From assembly GCA_903904005.1 (NCBI GenBank), contig CAIVAR010000113.1, forward strand, positions 1 to 47,141: 47,141 nt of DNA. Direction: 5' to 3'. Both the position numbers and the translations under genes were made by a program. The notes under the pieces were generated by a model. That model had not been told where the DNA came from. It made no database searches and saw only the letters and a program-made list of their open reading frames with translations. This document shows positions 1 through 8,692 of the stretch, piece by piece. How positions within the stretch are numbered: position 1 is the stretch's first letter; every line of letters starts with the position of its first letter. The DNA is from an uncultured Anaeromyxobacter sp. (lineage in GTDB: Bacteria; Myxococcota; Myxococcia; Myxococcales; Anaeromyxobacteraceae).

Positions 1-113
1 ATGGCACCACCTCGGCGCCGGATCTGCTCGCCGCCGGGGAGGTGGCCCGCCCCGTCTCCGCCGCCGAGGCCGTGTCGTGGGGCCGCCGCGCCGGGGAGGC
101 CGCCCGTGGGTAA
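1..113 (+). CDS. C-terminal fragment of an FAD/NAD(P)-dependent oxidoreductase subunit (5' cut by window edge)
   Basis: Read in the frame whose first full codon is at base 3, the window opens with 36 sense codons and a TAA at 111-113. The residues include GEVARPVSAAEAVSWG and then RRAGEAA. This resembles the last helix of two-dinucleotide-domain flavoproteins such as the alpha subunits of sarcosine oxidase or hydrogen-cyanide synthase, where a GD/GE-V-A segment contacts FAD and is followed by an Ala-rich helix. The next gene starts inside this one (8-bp overlap) and encodes the matching DAO-type subunit, which supports a two-subunit dehydrogenase. The ATG at base 1 is in another frame and gives low-complexity Pro/Arg sequence, so it is not a real start. 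The family call rests on a short tail only. Confidence 0.6.
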   Translation, partial: GTTSAPDLLAAGEVARPVSAAEAVSWGRRAGEAARG

Positions 114-1584
114 GACCATCCTCTGCGCCTGCGAGGACGTCCCCCTCTCCGAGGTGGGGCGCGCCTTCGCGCGCGGCCACCGCGACCTCGAGTCGGTGAA
201 GCGCTACACCGGCTTCGGCACCGGCCCGTGCCAGGGCAAGAGTTGCCTCAACGCGGTGGTGAAGGAGTTGCTCCGGCTGGGGGCCACGCCCGCCGAGATC
301 ACCCCGTTCACGGCCCGCCCGCCGGTGCAGCCGGTGACCTTCGGCACCCTCGCCGCGCTCGACCCGGAGACGCTTCCCCTCGACGAGGGGGTCCCCGAGC
401 CGGTGCGCCCGCCGCCGCCGCTGCCGGCCCCGTCGGGACCTCTGCCCGCGCGCGCCGACGTGGTCATCGTGGGCGGAGGCATCCTCGGCCTCTCCCTCGC
501 CTACCAGCTCACCCTGCGCGGCATGCGCGACGTCGTGGTGCTGGAGCGCAGCTACCTCAACTCGGGCGCGTCGGGGCGCAACGGCGGCGGAGTCCGCGCC
601 CAGTGGTCCACCCCGACCATGGTCCGGCTCGGGCTGAGGTCGCTCCAGCTCTTCCGGAGCTTCGCCGGCGAGACGGGCGTGAACGGCTGGTTCCGGCGGG
701 GCGGCTACCTCTTCCTCGCACCGGACGGGTCGCAGGTGAAGCGGCTGGAGCGAAACCTCACCGTCCAGCGGGAGCAGGGGATGGCCACCCGGATCCTCAC
801 GCCGGACCAGGCCTGCGAGGTGGTGCCGGAGCTCGACCGCAGCCGCTTCGTGGCCGCCTCCTGGAACCCGGACGACGGCGTGGTCTTCCCCTGGCCCTTC
901 CTCTGGGGCTACGCCGCCGCCGCGCAGGCCCGGGGTGCGACCGTCCGGACCTTCTCGCCGGTCACCGGATTCGAGATCTCGGGCGGCCTCGTCCGGGCGG
1001 TCGAGACCGCCGCCGGTCGCATTCGATGCGACACGGTGGTGAACGCCGGCGGGGCCTGGAGCCCCGAGGTGGCACGGCTCGCCGGGGTGTCGCTGCCGAA
1101 CCGCCCCACCCGCCACGAGATCCTGGTCTCCGGGCCGCTCAAGCCCTGGCTCGGGCCGCTCGTGTCGTCGCTCGGCACCGGCCTCTACTTCTCCCAGTCG
1201 CAGCGCGGCGAGATCGTGGGGGGCATGGGCGATCCCGCCGAGCCGCCCGGCGTGGCCCACGGATCGACGCTGCGCTTCCTGGCCCGCTTCTCCCGCGCGC
1301 TCACCGGGTACGTCCCGGCCACGGCCGGCCTCCCGGTGATGCGCCAGTGGGCCGGCAACTACGACGTCACGCCCGACAACAACCCCATCCTCGGCGCCGC
1401 CGGGCCGGCCAACTTCCTCCAGCTCTCCGGCTTCGTGGGGCACGGCTTCATGATGGCGCCGGCGGTGGGCGAGCTCATGGCCGAGTGGATGACGGGTCGG
1501 GAGAAGGACGAGATCTTCGACCGCTTCACCGTCGACCGATTCGATCGGGGGCCCGCCGTGGGCGAGGACTTCATCATCGGCTAG
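106..1584 (+). CDS. BFD-like [2Fe-2S] domain fused to a DAO-family FAD oxidoreductase
   Basis: This is a 492-aa flavoprotein. I chose GTG at 106 because GGGGAGG lies about 6 nt upstream and the protein then begins directly with an iron-sulfur domain. Residues 7-47 carry Cys-X-Cys and a later CQGKSC (C7, C9, C42, C47), the pattern of BFD-like [2Fe-2S] domains. After a Pro-rich linker (about 95-113) comes a dinucleotide-binding GGGILG at 123-128 and a D-amino-acid-oxidase/sarcosine-oxidase beta fold with an SGRNGGG segment for FAD. The C-terminal part has the usual NPILG and GHGFM segments. Family members oxidise secondary or N-methyl amines such as sarcosine, proline or opines. The preceding gene looks like the partner subunit and the following gene is proC. 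An amine or proline dehydrogenase is therefore plausible, but the substrate is not shown by the sequence. Confidence 0.85.
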   Translation: MGKTILCACEDVPLSEVGRAFARGHRDLESVKRYTGFGTGPCQGKSCLNAVVKELLRLGATPAEITPFTARPPVQPVTFGTLAALDPETLPLDEGVPEPVRPPPPLPAPSGPLPARADVVIVGGGILGLSLAYQLTLRGMRDVVVLERSYLNSGASGRNGGGVRAQWSTPTMVRLGLRSLQLFRSFAGETGVNGWFRRGGYLFLAPDGSQVKRLERNLTVQREQGMATRILTPDQACEVVPELDRSRFVAASWNPDDGVVFPWPFLWGYAAAAQARGATVRTFSPVTGFEISGGLVRAVETAAGRIRCDTVVNAGGAWSPEVARLAGVSLPNRPTRHEILVSGPLKPWLGPLVSSLGTGLYFSQSQRGEIVGGMGDPAEPPGVAHGSTLRFLARFSRALTGYVPATAGLPVMRQWAGNYDVTPDNNPILGAAGPANFLQLSGFVGHGFMMAPAVGELMAEWMTGREKDEIFDRFTVDRFDRGPAVGEDFIIG

Positions 1585-1594
1585 AGTGGCGTCC

Positions 1595-2437
1595 ATGCCA
1601 CTTGGAAAGACCATCGCCTTCCTCGGCGCCGGGAACATGGCCGAGGCCCTCGTGAAGGGACTGCTCCGCGCCGGCGTCGCCACGCCGGGGGAGATCCTGC
1701 TCACCGACCGACGCCAGGACCGGCTCGCGGATCTGGAGAAGCGCTTCGGGGTGAAGACCACCACCGACAACCTCGCCGCGGTCCGGCAGGCGGGGATCGT
1801 GGTGCTCTCGGTGAAGCCGCAGGTCATGAACAAGGTGCTCGCCGAGGTGGCCCCCGCCATCGACGGCACCAAGCTCGTCATCTCCATCGCCGCCGGCGTC
1901 CCGCTGGCGGCCATCGAGCGCAAGGTGGGGCACGGCGTGCGCATCGTCCGCACCATGCCCAACACCCCGGCGCTGGTGGGCTCCGGCGCCACCGCCATCT
2001 CGCCCGGGGAGCACGCCACGCCCGAGGACATGGAGCAGGCGAAGGCGCTCTTCGACGCGGTCGGCAAGACCGTGGTCGTGGACGAGGTGCTCCTCGACGC
2101 CGTCACCGGCCTCTCGGGGTCGGGCCCCGCCTACGTCTTCCTCATCATCGAGGCCCTCTCCGACGCCGGCGTGAAGATGGGGCTCGACCGGCGCAACGCC
2201 CAGGACCTGGCCGCCCAGACCGTGTTCGGATCGGCGCAGCTCTTGCTCGAGACCGGCGAGCACCCGGGACGGCTCAAGGATCAGGTGACGAGCCCGGGCG
2301 GCACCGCCATCGCGGGGCTCCACACCCTGGAGGCCGGAGGGCTCCGCACGACGCTCATGAACGCCGTCGAGGCCGCCACCCAGCGCTCCCACGAGCTCGG
2401 GCGCCGCTTCCTCGCCGCGAAGGAGGAGGAGGACTAG
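1595..2437 (+). CDS. proC: pyrroline-5-carboxylate reductase
   Basis: ProC reduces 1-pyrroline-5-carboxylate to L-proline with NAD(P)H, the last step of proline synthesis, in the cytosol. The 280-aa product has the N-terminal Rossmann motif FLGAGNMAEAL. It also has VLSVKPQ, the RTMPNTPALVGSGATA block and the C-terminal DQVTSPGGTAIAGL signature of the family. Its length is normal. A GTG at 1586 is also in frame, but ATG at 1595 puts the protein start at the usual distance from the Rossmann strand. The gene follows the DAO-type oxidoreductase by about 10 bp and precedes a lipoprotein gene by one base, so the three are probably co-transcribed. Confidence 0.95.
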   Translation: MPLGKTIAFLGAGNMAEALVKGLLRAGVATPGEILLTDRRQDRLADLEKRFGVKTTTDNLAAVRQAGIVVLSVKPQVMNKVLAEVAPAIDGTKLVISIAAGVPLAAIERKVGHGVRIVRTMPNTPALVGSGATAISPGEHATPEDMEQAKALFDAVGKTVVVDEVLLDAVTGLSGSGPAYVFLIIEALSDAGVKMGLDRRNAQDLAAQTVFGSAQLLLETGEHPGRLKDQVTSPGGTAIAGLHTLEAGGLRTTLMNAVEAATQRSHELGRRFLAAKEEED

Positions 2438-2438
2438 G

Positions 2439-3149
2439 ATGCGCCGCCTCGCCGCCGCCGTCCTCCTCACCCTCCTCGCCGCCTGCGTCCCCCCGTCGCA
2501 GCTGCCACTGGAGGGGCGCGAGACGGTCGTCCGGACCCTCTCCCGCCAGCCCCGCTACCTCCGGGTCGCGGTATACGTCGGACCGTTCTTCGGCGATGGC
2601 TCCCGGGTGCTCCTCACCGACCGCCCGGTCCCGGAGCTCCGCGTCCTCGAGTCCACCGACGGGAGCCCCCTCATCCCTCCCCCGGCCACGCGCGTGCTCC
2701 CCCCCGGCACGCCGGTGTTCGTCGACGGCGTGCAGTTCCCCACCGGGACCGTCGCCTGGAGCCGCCCCATCACCACGCCTCGCTACAACCCCTGGCTGCT
2801 CGCGACCGTGGAGGGCGTGGGGAAGCCGGCCGTCCTGGTGCTGGCCGCCGACTCGGCCCGCCCCGAGGACGTCATCGCCGAGGTCGGCCGTGTGCTCACC
2901 ACCGACGATCCGACCGCGATCTACGCCGCGCTCCCCGACCCGGTTCGGGACGCCATCCGGGAGAAGGCGCTGGTGGAGGGCATGACCCGGGAGGCCGTCG
3001 CCATGGCCTGGGGCTACCCGGACCGCATCGTGATGGACCGCCCCGCCCGGACCGAGGACTGGTACTGGAACAACAGCACCCGGAAGGCGTCGTTCCTCGA
3101 CGACCGGTTGATCCGCCAGGACGCCGGCAAGGGCGCGCGGGGCAAGTGA
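2439..3149 (+). CDS. predicted lipoprotein with a BamE-like C-terminal segment
   Basis: This is a 236-aa protein beginning with a short charged N-region, a hydrophobic stretch and a lipobox LAAC (C16), so it should be lipidated and kept on an envelope membrane. The middle is beta-rich and Pro-rich with no family I can name. Near the C-terminus, the segment VEGMTREAVAMAWGYPDRI resembles the SmpA/BamE motif (G-M-T-x-x-x-V-x-x-x-x-G-x-P), followed by a Trp/Tyr-rich strand. This likeness is seen by eye and does not prove a BAM role. The ATG starts one base after the proC stop, which suggests translational coupling. Its function is unknown. Confidence 0.8.
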   Translation: MRRLAAAVLLTLLAACVPPSQLPLEGRETVVRTLSRQPRYLRVAVYVGPFFGDGSRVLLTDRPVPELRVLESTDGSPLIPPPATRVLPPGTPVFVDGVQFPTGTVAWSRPITTPRYNPWLLATVEGVGKPAVLVLAADSARPEDVIAEVGRVLTTDDPTAIYAALPDPVRDAIREKALVEGMTREAVAMAWGYPDRIVMDRPARTEDWYWNNSTRKASFLDDRLIRQDAGKGARGK

Positions 3150-3167
3150 CGCGGCCCAGGTGGCCGG

Positions 3168-3893
3168 CTACCGGTCCCGGCGCGGGCCTCGCGGTCCGCG
3201 GTCGCGGCGGTCGCCACGGCGGTCGCCAGAGCCGCGGGAGTCGCGCGCCTCCGCAGGCCCCGGCGTGACGCCGATGGCCACGCTGAACACGGACCCGGAG
3301 CGAAGCTGGGCCACCAGGTCGGCCTCGTTCCGGACCGGATCCCGGAAGAGCGTGGCGGCCTTTCCGATCTCGGCGAGCGCCTCGCGGGCGCCGGAGCCTC
3401 CGACGCAGGGCAGCCCCATGTGGTCGGCCGCCTCGACGGCCAGGTCGTTCACGGCCGCCTTTCGGCGCGTCTCGAGCCCCTCGATGGCCGAAAGCCCCTC
3501 GAGCGAGAAGATCACGTCCCCCCCGGGGCGCTCGATCGACTTGTCGTAGGGGTGGGCGGCCACCACCGCGCCCCCCATCGCCGCGACCTTGGAGAGGACG
3601 TCCTGCACCGGCCACGGCGGCGTCCCGAAGATCTGCGGGAGGGCCGGCACGTTTCCGGGATCGGGGAAGAAGGCCAGGTAGTGCCCCCGATCGGTCGCGA
3701 TCTCGACCCCGCAGAGCGCCAGGAATCCCTCCGCCCTCCCCGCCTCCCGGATCTCGGCGAGCCCTTCCATGGTGTTCATGTCGGTGAACACGACGCCGTC
3801 GAGCCCCGCCTCCCGGGCCCGGCGCACGGCCTCGACGGGGGCGAACGGGCATCCGGGCGTGTACCGGCTGTGAACGTGGAGGTCGATGAGCAT
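3168..3893 (-). CDS. PHP-domain protein with altered metal-binding motifs
   Basis: This is a 241-aa protein of the PHP (polymerase and histidinol phosphatase) metallophosphoesterase fold. The first motif is intact (LIDLHVHS). The second, normally TDH, reads VFTDMNTMEG. The GVEI strand and GHYLAF are present, as is AHPYDK. The last motif, normally GSDAH, reads GGSGAREAL. At least two expected metal ligands (His of TDH, and Asp/His of SDAH) are therefore replaced, so the protein may bind fewer metals or have lost hydrolysis. The last ~30 residues are an Arg/Gly/Asp-rich tail (RRGDRRDRGPRG) that looks disordered. ATG at 3893 is the natural start because the first strand begins at residue 2. The gene is convergent with the lipoprotein gene. 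Confidence 0.85.
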   Translation of the reverse strand: MLIDLHVHSRYTPGCPFAPVEAVRRAREAGLDGVVFTDMNTMEGLAEIREAGRAEGFLALCGVEIATDRGHYLAFFPDPGNVPALPQIFGTPPWPVQDVLSKVAAMGGAVVAAHPYDKSIERPGGDVIFSLEGLSAIEGLETRRKAAVNDLAVEAADHMGLPCVGGSGAREALAEIGKAATLFRDPVRNEADLVAQLRSGSVFSVAIGVTPGPAEARDSRGSGDRRGDRRDRGPRGPRRDR

Positions 3894-4077
3894 GGGGCGG
3901 ATTTCCGTAGAGGTTTCGCGGGGAAGGGCACCTCGAATACCACGCGGCTCGCCGGCGATTCAACGTGGCGAATTCGGTCGCGATATCGGCGGGTTGGGCG
4001 ACGCCACGGTTTGACACCCGCCCGGACGTGAGGCAAAGATATCGGAGACTTGGACACGCGCTGGAGGCGGGTGCGGT
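3894..4077. other. divergent intergenic region upstream of the PHP gene and the 4078 gene
   Basis: This is 184 bp between divergently transcribed genes, visibly richer in A+T than its surroundings. It contains a good sigma-70-like promoter facing right (annotated separately) and several GATATC-type short palindromes (around 3981 and 4039). I see no small reading frame with a ribosome site here. Confidence 0.5.
4011..4040 (+). promoter_or_regulatory. probable sigma-70 promoter for the 4078 gene and truD
   Basis: A perfect TTGACA lies at 4011-4016, followed by an 18-bp spacer and AAAGAT at 4035-4040, which keeps the most conserved -10 bases (A2, A5, T6). Transcription would begin near 4047, about 30 nt before the GTG at 4078. 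The site sits in the only A+T-richer stretch nearby. No experimental support is available. Confidence 0.5.
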
Positions 4078-4284
4078 GTGATCGAGGTGCGCGCGATGCG
4101 TTTCACCGGTGTGAAGGTCTTCTCCGCGACCAAGGCCAGGGAGCGCGAGGATCTCGGCGACTCCATCAGCCGGTGGCTCCAGGCCAATTCCGACCTGGAG
4201 ATCGTCGATCGCGTGGTCGCACAGTCGAGCGACAACGAATTCCACTGCCTGACGATCGTCCTCTTCTACCGGCAGGCCGTCTGA
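4078..4284 (+). CDS. small conserved-looking hypothetical protein (68 aa)
   Basis: This 68-aa protein has an alternating strand/helix pattern: MRFTGVKVFSAT, then an amphipathic helix with DSISRWL, then EIVDRVVAQSSD and a hydrophobic final strand LTIVLFYRQ. The composition is balanced rather than Arg/Pro-rich, unlike chance frames in this genome. A promoter lies just upstream and GGAGG occurs at 4063-4067, so I regard it as a real gene. GTG at 4078 fits that site; ATG at 4096 is an alternative start. There is no membrane segment or signal. It precedes truD by 40 bp and may share its transcript. I do not recognise the family. Confidence 0.65.
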   Translation: MIEVRAMRFTGVKVFSATKAREREDLGDSISRWLQANSDLEIVDRVVAQSSDNEFHCLTIVLFYRQAV

Positions 4285-4324
4285 GAGCTCGTGGCCGGGC
4301 TCTGAGGCGCCTGACCGAGGCGCC

Positions 4325-5644
4325 ATGAAACTCAAGCAGCTTCCCGAGGACTTCTCCGTCTCCGAGTCGTGGCGGTTCGACCCCGACCCGCGCGGGCAGT
4401 GGTTCGTCTACCTGATGGACAAGCAGAAGCTCTCCACCTTCGAGGCGGTGGATCGGCTGCGGGCGGTGGCCCGGGTGCAGGCCGCCGACGTGAGCTACTG
4501 CGGCCTCAAGGACAAGCAGGGGCGGACCACCCAGCTCGTGGCGATCCGCGGCACGCAGGTCGAGCTGCAGGATCCGGATCTCCGGCTCAAGCCGCTGGGC
4601 CGGACCGCCGCTCCCCTCTCCGCCGCCAACACCACCTCGAACCGGTTCGCCGTCACCGTCCGCGACCTCTCCGAGGAGGACGTCGCCCGGGTGGCGGCCT
4701 CGGTGGCCGAGGTCCGACGCATCGGGGTCGTCGACTACTTCGACTCCCAGCGGTTCGGCTCGCTCAAGCACGGGCAGGGCTTCCTGGTGAAGGAGCTCAT
4801 GCGCGGCGAGCACGAGCTGGCGCTCAAGAACTTCCTGGCGCGCCCCAGCGAGCTCGACCGGACGACCGACGCGAAGGTGAAGCAGTTCTGGAAGGAGAAC
4901 TGGGGCAACTGGGAGCTGCGGAACCCCCACCCCGGCGCCGAGCGGTACGACCTCGTGGTGCGCTACCTCCGCAAGCACCCGCAGGACCACCTGGGCGCCT
5001 TCCTGCGCACCGAGCCCCGCTGGCGCGGGCTCCAGGTCTTCGCCTACCAGAGCTGGCTCTGGAACGAGGGGGTGAAGCAGTACCTGCGCGACGTGGTGGG
5101 GGTTGCCCGGCTCGTCTCCATCCGCTACCAGGCGGGGACGCTGCTCTTCCCGCGCGAACTCGACGGCGCGCTGGCCCGCGACCTGCGCGCCCGGACCTTC
5201 CCGCTGCTCGCCCCCGCCACGCGCTTCGCCGACCCGCGGGTGGAGAAGGCGGCGCTCTCGGTCCTCGGACGCGAGAACCAGACGCTCGCCGACCTGCGCG
5301 TCAAGGACGCCCCGCAGATCCACTTCGACGCCGAGGAGCGCCCCCTCCTGGTCGAGCCGGGAAAGCTGGTGGTGGGCGAGGCCCGCCAGGACGAGCTGAA
5401 CCGGGGACGCCTCCGGGTGAACCTGGCCTTCACGCTGCCCCCCGGTGCCTACGCCACGCTGGTGGTGAAGCGGCTCTTCTGGTGGACGCTGCAGCCCGGC
5501 GCCCGGCGCGAGCCGGAGCGGAAGGCCCCGCCCCCGCCCCCCCCCGAGCCGACCCGGGAGGAGCGGGTGGCCGAGCGACGGGCGACCGGCTTCCTGGCCG
5601 CAAAGCGGGCGCGCCGGGCGGCCCGGACGAAGAAGCCGAAGTAG
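4325..5644 (+). CDS. truD: tRNA pseudouridine(13) synthase TruD
   Basis: TruD isomerises U13 of certain tRNAs to pseudouridine. The 439-aa product shows the family hallmarks: an early FSVSE segment, the catalytic loop YCGLKDKQGRTTQ with the nucleophilic Asp at D63, NRFAVTVRDL, and DYFDSQRFG, which matches the TruD insertion-domain signature. The C-terminal ~35 residues form a Pro- then Lys/Arg-rich tail (PPPPPPEPTREER, KRARRAARTKK) beyond the catalytic fold, possibly aiding RNA binding. The gene ends two bases before the convergent hemD stop. The start ATG follows about 40 bp after the small gene and may be coupled to it. Confidence 0.95.
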   Translation: MKLKQLPEDFSVSESWRFDPDPRGQWFVYLMDKQKLSTFEAVDRLRAVARVQAADVSYCGLKDKQGRTTQLVAIRGTQVELQDPDLRLKPLGRTAAPLSAANTTSNRFAVTVRDLSEEDVARVAASVAEVRRIGVVDYFDSQRFGSLKHGQGFLVKELMRGEHELALKNFLARPSELDRTTDAKVKQFWKENWGNWELRNPHPGAERYDLVVRYLRKHPQDHLGAFLRTEPRWRGLQVFAYQSWLWNEGVKQYLRDVVGVARLVSIRYQAGTLLFPRELDGALARDLRARTFPLLAPATRFADPRVEKAALSVLGRENQTLADLRVKDAPQIHFDAEERPLLVEPGKLVVGEARQDELNRGRLRVNLAFTLPPGAYATLVVKRLFWWTLQPGARREPERKAPPPPPPEPTREERVAERRATGFLAAKRARRAARTKKPK

Positions 5645-5646
5645 CG

Positions 5647-6435
5647 CTACCCGGCCTTCGGGCCGAGGTGACGCGCCAGGGCCTCCGCCAGCTCGACCGC
5701 GCCCGCGACCTCGGGCATCACCGCCACGCGCAGCCCGGACTCGCGGATCGCCGCCGCCGTGGTGGGGCCGATGGCCGCCAGCGCGCAGCGGTCGAGCATG
5801 GCGGCGCGGGCGCCGAGGGCGGCGAGGACGCTCTTCACCGCCGACGGGGAGGCGAAGGTCACCGCGTCGATCCGTCCGTCGAGGAGGGCATTTCCGAGCG
5901 GCGCCACCGCCTCCGGCGACGAGGGCACGGTCCGGTAGCAGGGCACCGCCACGACGTCGGCGCCGGCCGCGACGAGCCCCTCCACGAGATCGGGACGTCC
6001 CTCCGCGGCGCGCGGGACGAGGACCCGCCGACCCCGCATGTGGGGCGCCATGGCCCCGGCCAGCGCCGCGCCGGTGGCCTGCTCCGGGATGAGGTCGGGC
6101 GCGCGGAGCCGCTCCTGGAGGTGCTGGGCGGTGGCCTTTCCGACCGCGGCGAGGCGCGTGCCCACCGGGGGCGGCTCCAGGCCCAGCGCCACGATGCGGG
6201 AGAGCGTGGCCTCGACCGCGGTGGCGCTCGCGAAGGCGATCCAGTCGTACTGCCAGAGATCGTGAACGGCCGCGTCGAACTCGTCCCAGGAAGCGGGCGG
6301 GGCGACCGCGATGGCCGGCACGTCGAGGACCCGGGCCCCCAGTTCGCGGAGCCGCCCGGAGAGGGGGTCCTCGCCCCCCTTGCCCCGGGTCACCGCCACG
6401 CGGCGCCCGTCCAGCCTGGGCGACGCGCCGGTCAC
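5647..6435 (-). CDS. hemD: uroporphyrinogen-III synthase
   Basis: HemD closes and inverts hydroxymethylbilane to uroporphyrinogen III. The 262-aa protein has the loose two-lobed HemD pattern: [19 protein letters not shown] at the start, [57 protein letters not shown] and [13 protein letters not shown]. The family is poorly conserved, so the position immediately after hemC adds weight. The start is GTG at 6435, whose bases overlap the hemC stop (GTGA), implying coupled translation. It is the last gene of the haem operon and converges with truD. Confidence 0.92.
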   Translation of the reverse strand: MTGASPRLDGRRVAVTRGKGGEDPLSGRLRELGARVLDVPAIAVAPPASWDEFDAAVHDLWQYDWIAFASATAVEATLSRIVALGLEPPPVGTRLAAVGKATAQHLQERLRAPDLIPEQATGAALAGAMAPHMRGRRVLVPRAAEGRPDLVEGLVAAGADVVAVPCYRTVPSSPEAVAPLGNALLDGRIDAVTFASPSAVKSVLAALGARAAMLDRCALAAIGPTTAAAIRESGLRVAVMPEVAGAVELAEALARHLGPKAG

Positions 6436-7370
6436 CGCCTGGGGGCGGAGAGCCCCGGCCCCTTCTCGATGGCGGAGAGGATCTCGCCGGCACCGCGGGC
6501 GAGCAGCTCGTTGGCGAGCTCCTCCCCGACCTGGGCCGCCTGGTCGGCCGGACCGGAACGCTCGCCCCGGATGATCACCGTGCCGTCGAGGTTGGCCACC
6601 AGTCCGCGCAGCCGGACCCCGTCGCCCTTCACCTCGGCGTGACCGGCGATGGGCACCTGGCAGCCGCCCTGCAGCTTCCGGAGGAACCCGCGCTCCGCCT
6701 CGATCTGGATCCGGGTGGTGCGGTCCTCGAGGGGGGCGAGACGCCGCATCGTCTCGGCGTCGTCCTGCCGGGCCTCGATGGCGAGCGCGCCCTGGGCGAC
6801 CGCCGGGAGCATCTCCTCGGTGGAGAAGACCTGCACCACCTTGTCGGCGAGCCCCAGCCGCTTGAGCCCGGCGTAGGCCAGCACCACGGCGTCGAAGCCC
6901 TCGTCGATCTTGCGAAGGCGCGTGGCCACGTTGCCCCGGATGGTCTCGATGCGGAGGTCGGGGCGGAGCGCCATCAGCTGGGCCGACCGGCGCAGGCTGG
7001 CCGTGCCGACCTTCGCCCCCCGGGGGAGCTCGGAGAGCTTCTTGCCGTGGGAGACGAGCGCGTCGCGGGGGTCCTCGCGCACCGGGACCGCGGCGATGAC
7101 GAGACCCGGGGGCTCGTTGGCGGGGAGGTCCTTCATGGAGTGCACGGCGATCTGTGCGTCGCCGCGCAGGAGCGCGTCCTCGATCTCCTTCACGAACAGC
7201 CCCTTCCCGCCGACCTCGGCGAGCGGGACGTCGAGGATGCGGTCGCCCCGGGTCATGAGCTCGAGGAGCTGGACCTCGAGCCCGGGCTCGCGCGCGGTGA
7301 GCAGGCCGGAGACGTGACGGGCCTGCCACATGGCGAGGGCGCTGCGGCGGGTGGCGATTCGGACGGTCAT
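6432..7370 (-). CDS. hemC: hydroxymethylbilane synthase (porphobilinogen deaminase)
   Basis: HemC polymerises four porphobilinogens into hydroxymethylbilane on a covalent dipyrromethane cofactor. The 312-aa sequence has normal length and all key blocks: [33 protein letters not shown] with the catalytic Asp (D81), [19 protein letters not shown] and the cofactor-attaching Cys in [12 protein letters not shown] (C237). The ATG at 7370 overlaps the hemA stop in an ATGA, and its own stop overlaps the hemD start. It acts in the cytosol between HemB and HemD; hemB is not in this window. Confidence 0.97.
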   Translation of the reverse strand: MTVRIATRRSALAMWQARHVSGLLTAREPGLEVQLLELMTRGDRILDVPLAEVGGKGLFVKEIEDALLRGDAQIAVHSMKDLPANEPPGLVIAAVPVREDPRDALVSHGKKLSELPRGAKVGTASLRRSAQLMALRPDLRIETIRGNVATRLRKIDEGFDAVVLAYAGLKRLGLADKVVQVFSTEEMLPAVAQGALAIEARQDDAETMRRLAPLEDRTTRIQIEAERGFLRKLQGGCQVPIAGHAEVKGDGVRLRGLVANLDGTVIIRGERSGPADQAAQVGEELANELLARGAGEILSAIEKGPGLSAPRR

Positions 7371-8692
7371 CGGTGGGGCTCCGTGTGGATGTCTGCGTCG
7401 GGCGCGTCGCGGGAGCGCCCGCGGGCGGGGGGGGCTTCTGCCTCCCCCACGCCGAAGAGCTCGGCGGCGGCGCCGGGAAGGTCGCTGTCGCCCGACGCGG
7501 CGGCCTCCTTGAGGCGCGCGGTGGGGCCGTGCAGCAGCTTGTTCACGATGGCCTGGGCCATCGCCTCGACGCTCCGGCGCCCCTTCTCGTCGAGCTTGGC
7601 GCCGACCTGGGCGAGGGTGCGCTCGGCCTCGGCGCGGGCGATCTGCTCCGCCTTCCGGCGCAGCTCGGCCAGCACCGGGAGGGCGGCGCGCGTCTCCCGC
7701 TCCAGGGCGAAGGCCATGACCTCGGCCTCGACGATGGCCTCGGCGCGGATGGCCTCCTCGGCCCGGGCCGCGTGGGTCTGGCTCACCACCTTCTGGAGAT
7801 CGTCGATGTCGTAGGCGTAGACGTTGTCCTGCTCCCCGCAGGCGGGGTCGACGTTGCGGGGCACGGCCAGGTCGATGAAGCAGACCGACCGGCCGCGGCG
7901 CGCCTTCATGGCCTGGGCGACCAGCTCCCGCGTGATGACGTAGCTGGGGGCGCCGGTGGAGACGATGACCACGTCGGCGAGGACGAGCAGGCTCGTGAGC
8001 CCCTCCCAGGGCTCGGCTACGGCCCCGATCTCGGCGGCGAGCGCGCGTGACCGCTCCGGCGAGCGATTGGTGACGAGGATGCGGTCGGCGCCGAGGTCGC
8101 GCAGCGCCTTGGCCGAGAGCGCGCCCATCTTGCCCACGCCCACGAGCAGGACCGCCCTCCCCTTCAGGTTGCCGAAGATCTTCTCGACGAGCTCGACCGC
8201 CACCTGCGAGATGCTCCCGGCGCCCCGGGCGATCTCGGTCTCGCTGCGGACCCGCTTGGCGGTCGCGAAGGCCCGGTTGCAGAGGCGCGACACGAAGGCA
8301 CCGGCGGTCTGGACCGAGGCGGCGAGGCCGTAGGCCTCCTTCACCTGCCCCAGGATCTGCGGCTCGCCGACCACCATGGAGTCGAGGCTGGCGGCGACCC
8401 GGAAGAGGTGGCGCACCGCCTCCCGTCCGCTGCGCTCGTAGAGGTGCTCCTCCGCCTCGCCGGTGCGCGCCAGGAAGAAGTGACGGGCCTCCTCGAGCGA
8501 CTCGCCGTAGACGTAGCACTCGACCCGGTTGCAGGTGGAGACCACCATGACCTCGCCCACCCCGGGCCGATCGGACAGCGCGGCGAGCGCACCCTTGAGG
8601 TCGTCGCCGGAGAGCGCGACCTTCTCGCGGACGGCCACCGGGGCGCTCTTGTGCGAGAGCCCGACCAGGTGGAGCTCGCGCCCTCCGTTCAC
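7367..8692 (-). CDS. hemA: glutamyl-tRNA reductase
   Basis: HemA reduces Glu-tRNA(Glu) to glutamate-1-semialdehyde with NADPH, the first committed step of haem synthesis by the C5 route. The 441-aa protein contains [14 protein letters not shown], the catalytic Cys in VVSTCNRVE (C54), [13 protein letters not shown], the NADPH fold LLVGVGKMG and [13 protein letters not shown] helical dimerisation domain follows. The last ~50 residues are a variable Ala/Pro/Asp-rich tail. It starts at GTG 8692, overlapping the stop of the upstream hemX-like gene (GTGA), and ends in an ATGA with hemC. The gene order hemX-hemA-hemC-hemD supports coordinated expression. Confidence 0.97.
   Translation of the reverse strand: MNGGRELHLVGLSHKSAPVAVREKVALSGDDLKGALAALSDRPGVGEVMVVSTCNRVECYVYGESLEEARHFFLARTGEAEEHLYERSGREAVRHLFRVAASLDSMVVGEPQILGQVKEAYGLAASVQTAGAFVSRLCNRAFATAKRVRSETEIARGAGSISQVAVELVEKIFGNLKGRAVLLVGVGKMGALSAKALRDLGADRILVTNRSPERSRALAAEIGAVAEPWEGLTSLLVLADVVIVSTGAPSYVITRELVAQAMKARRGRSVCFIDLAVPRNVDPACGEQDNVYAYDIDDLQKVVSQTHAARAEEAIRAEAIVEAEVMAFALERETRAALPVLAELRRKAEQIARAEAERTLAQVGAKLDEKGRRSVEAMAQAIVNKLLHGPTARLKEAAASGDSDLPGAAAELFGVGEAEAPPARGRSRDAPDADIHTEPHR

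Noticed and set aside
1-105. ATG at base 1 as the start of the flavoprotein
   Set aside because: The added residues are low-complexity Pro/Arg, and the same bases encode a sensible C-terminus of an upstream gene in another frame; GTG 106 has a ribosome site.
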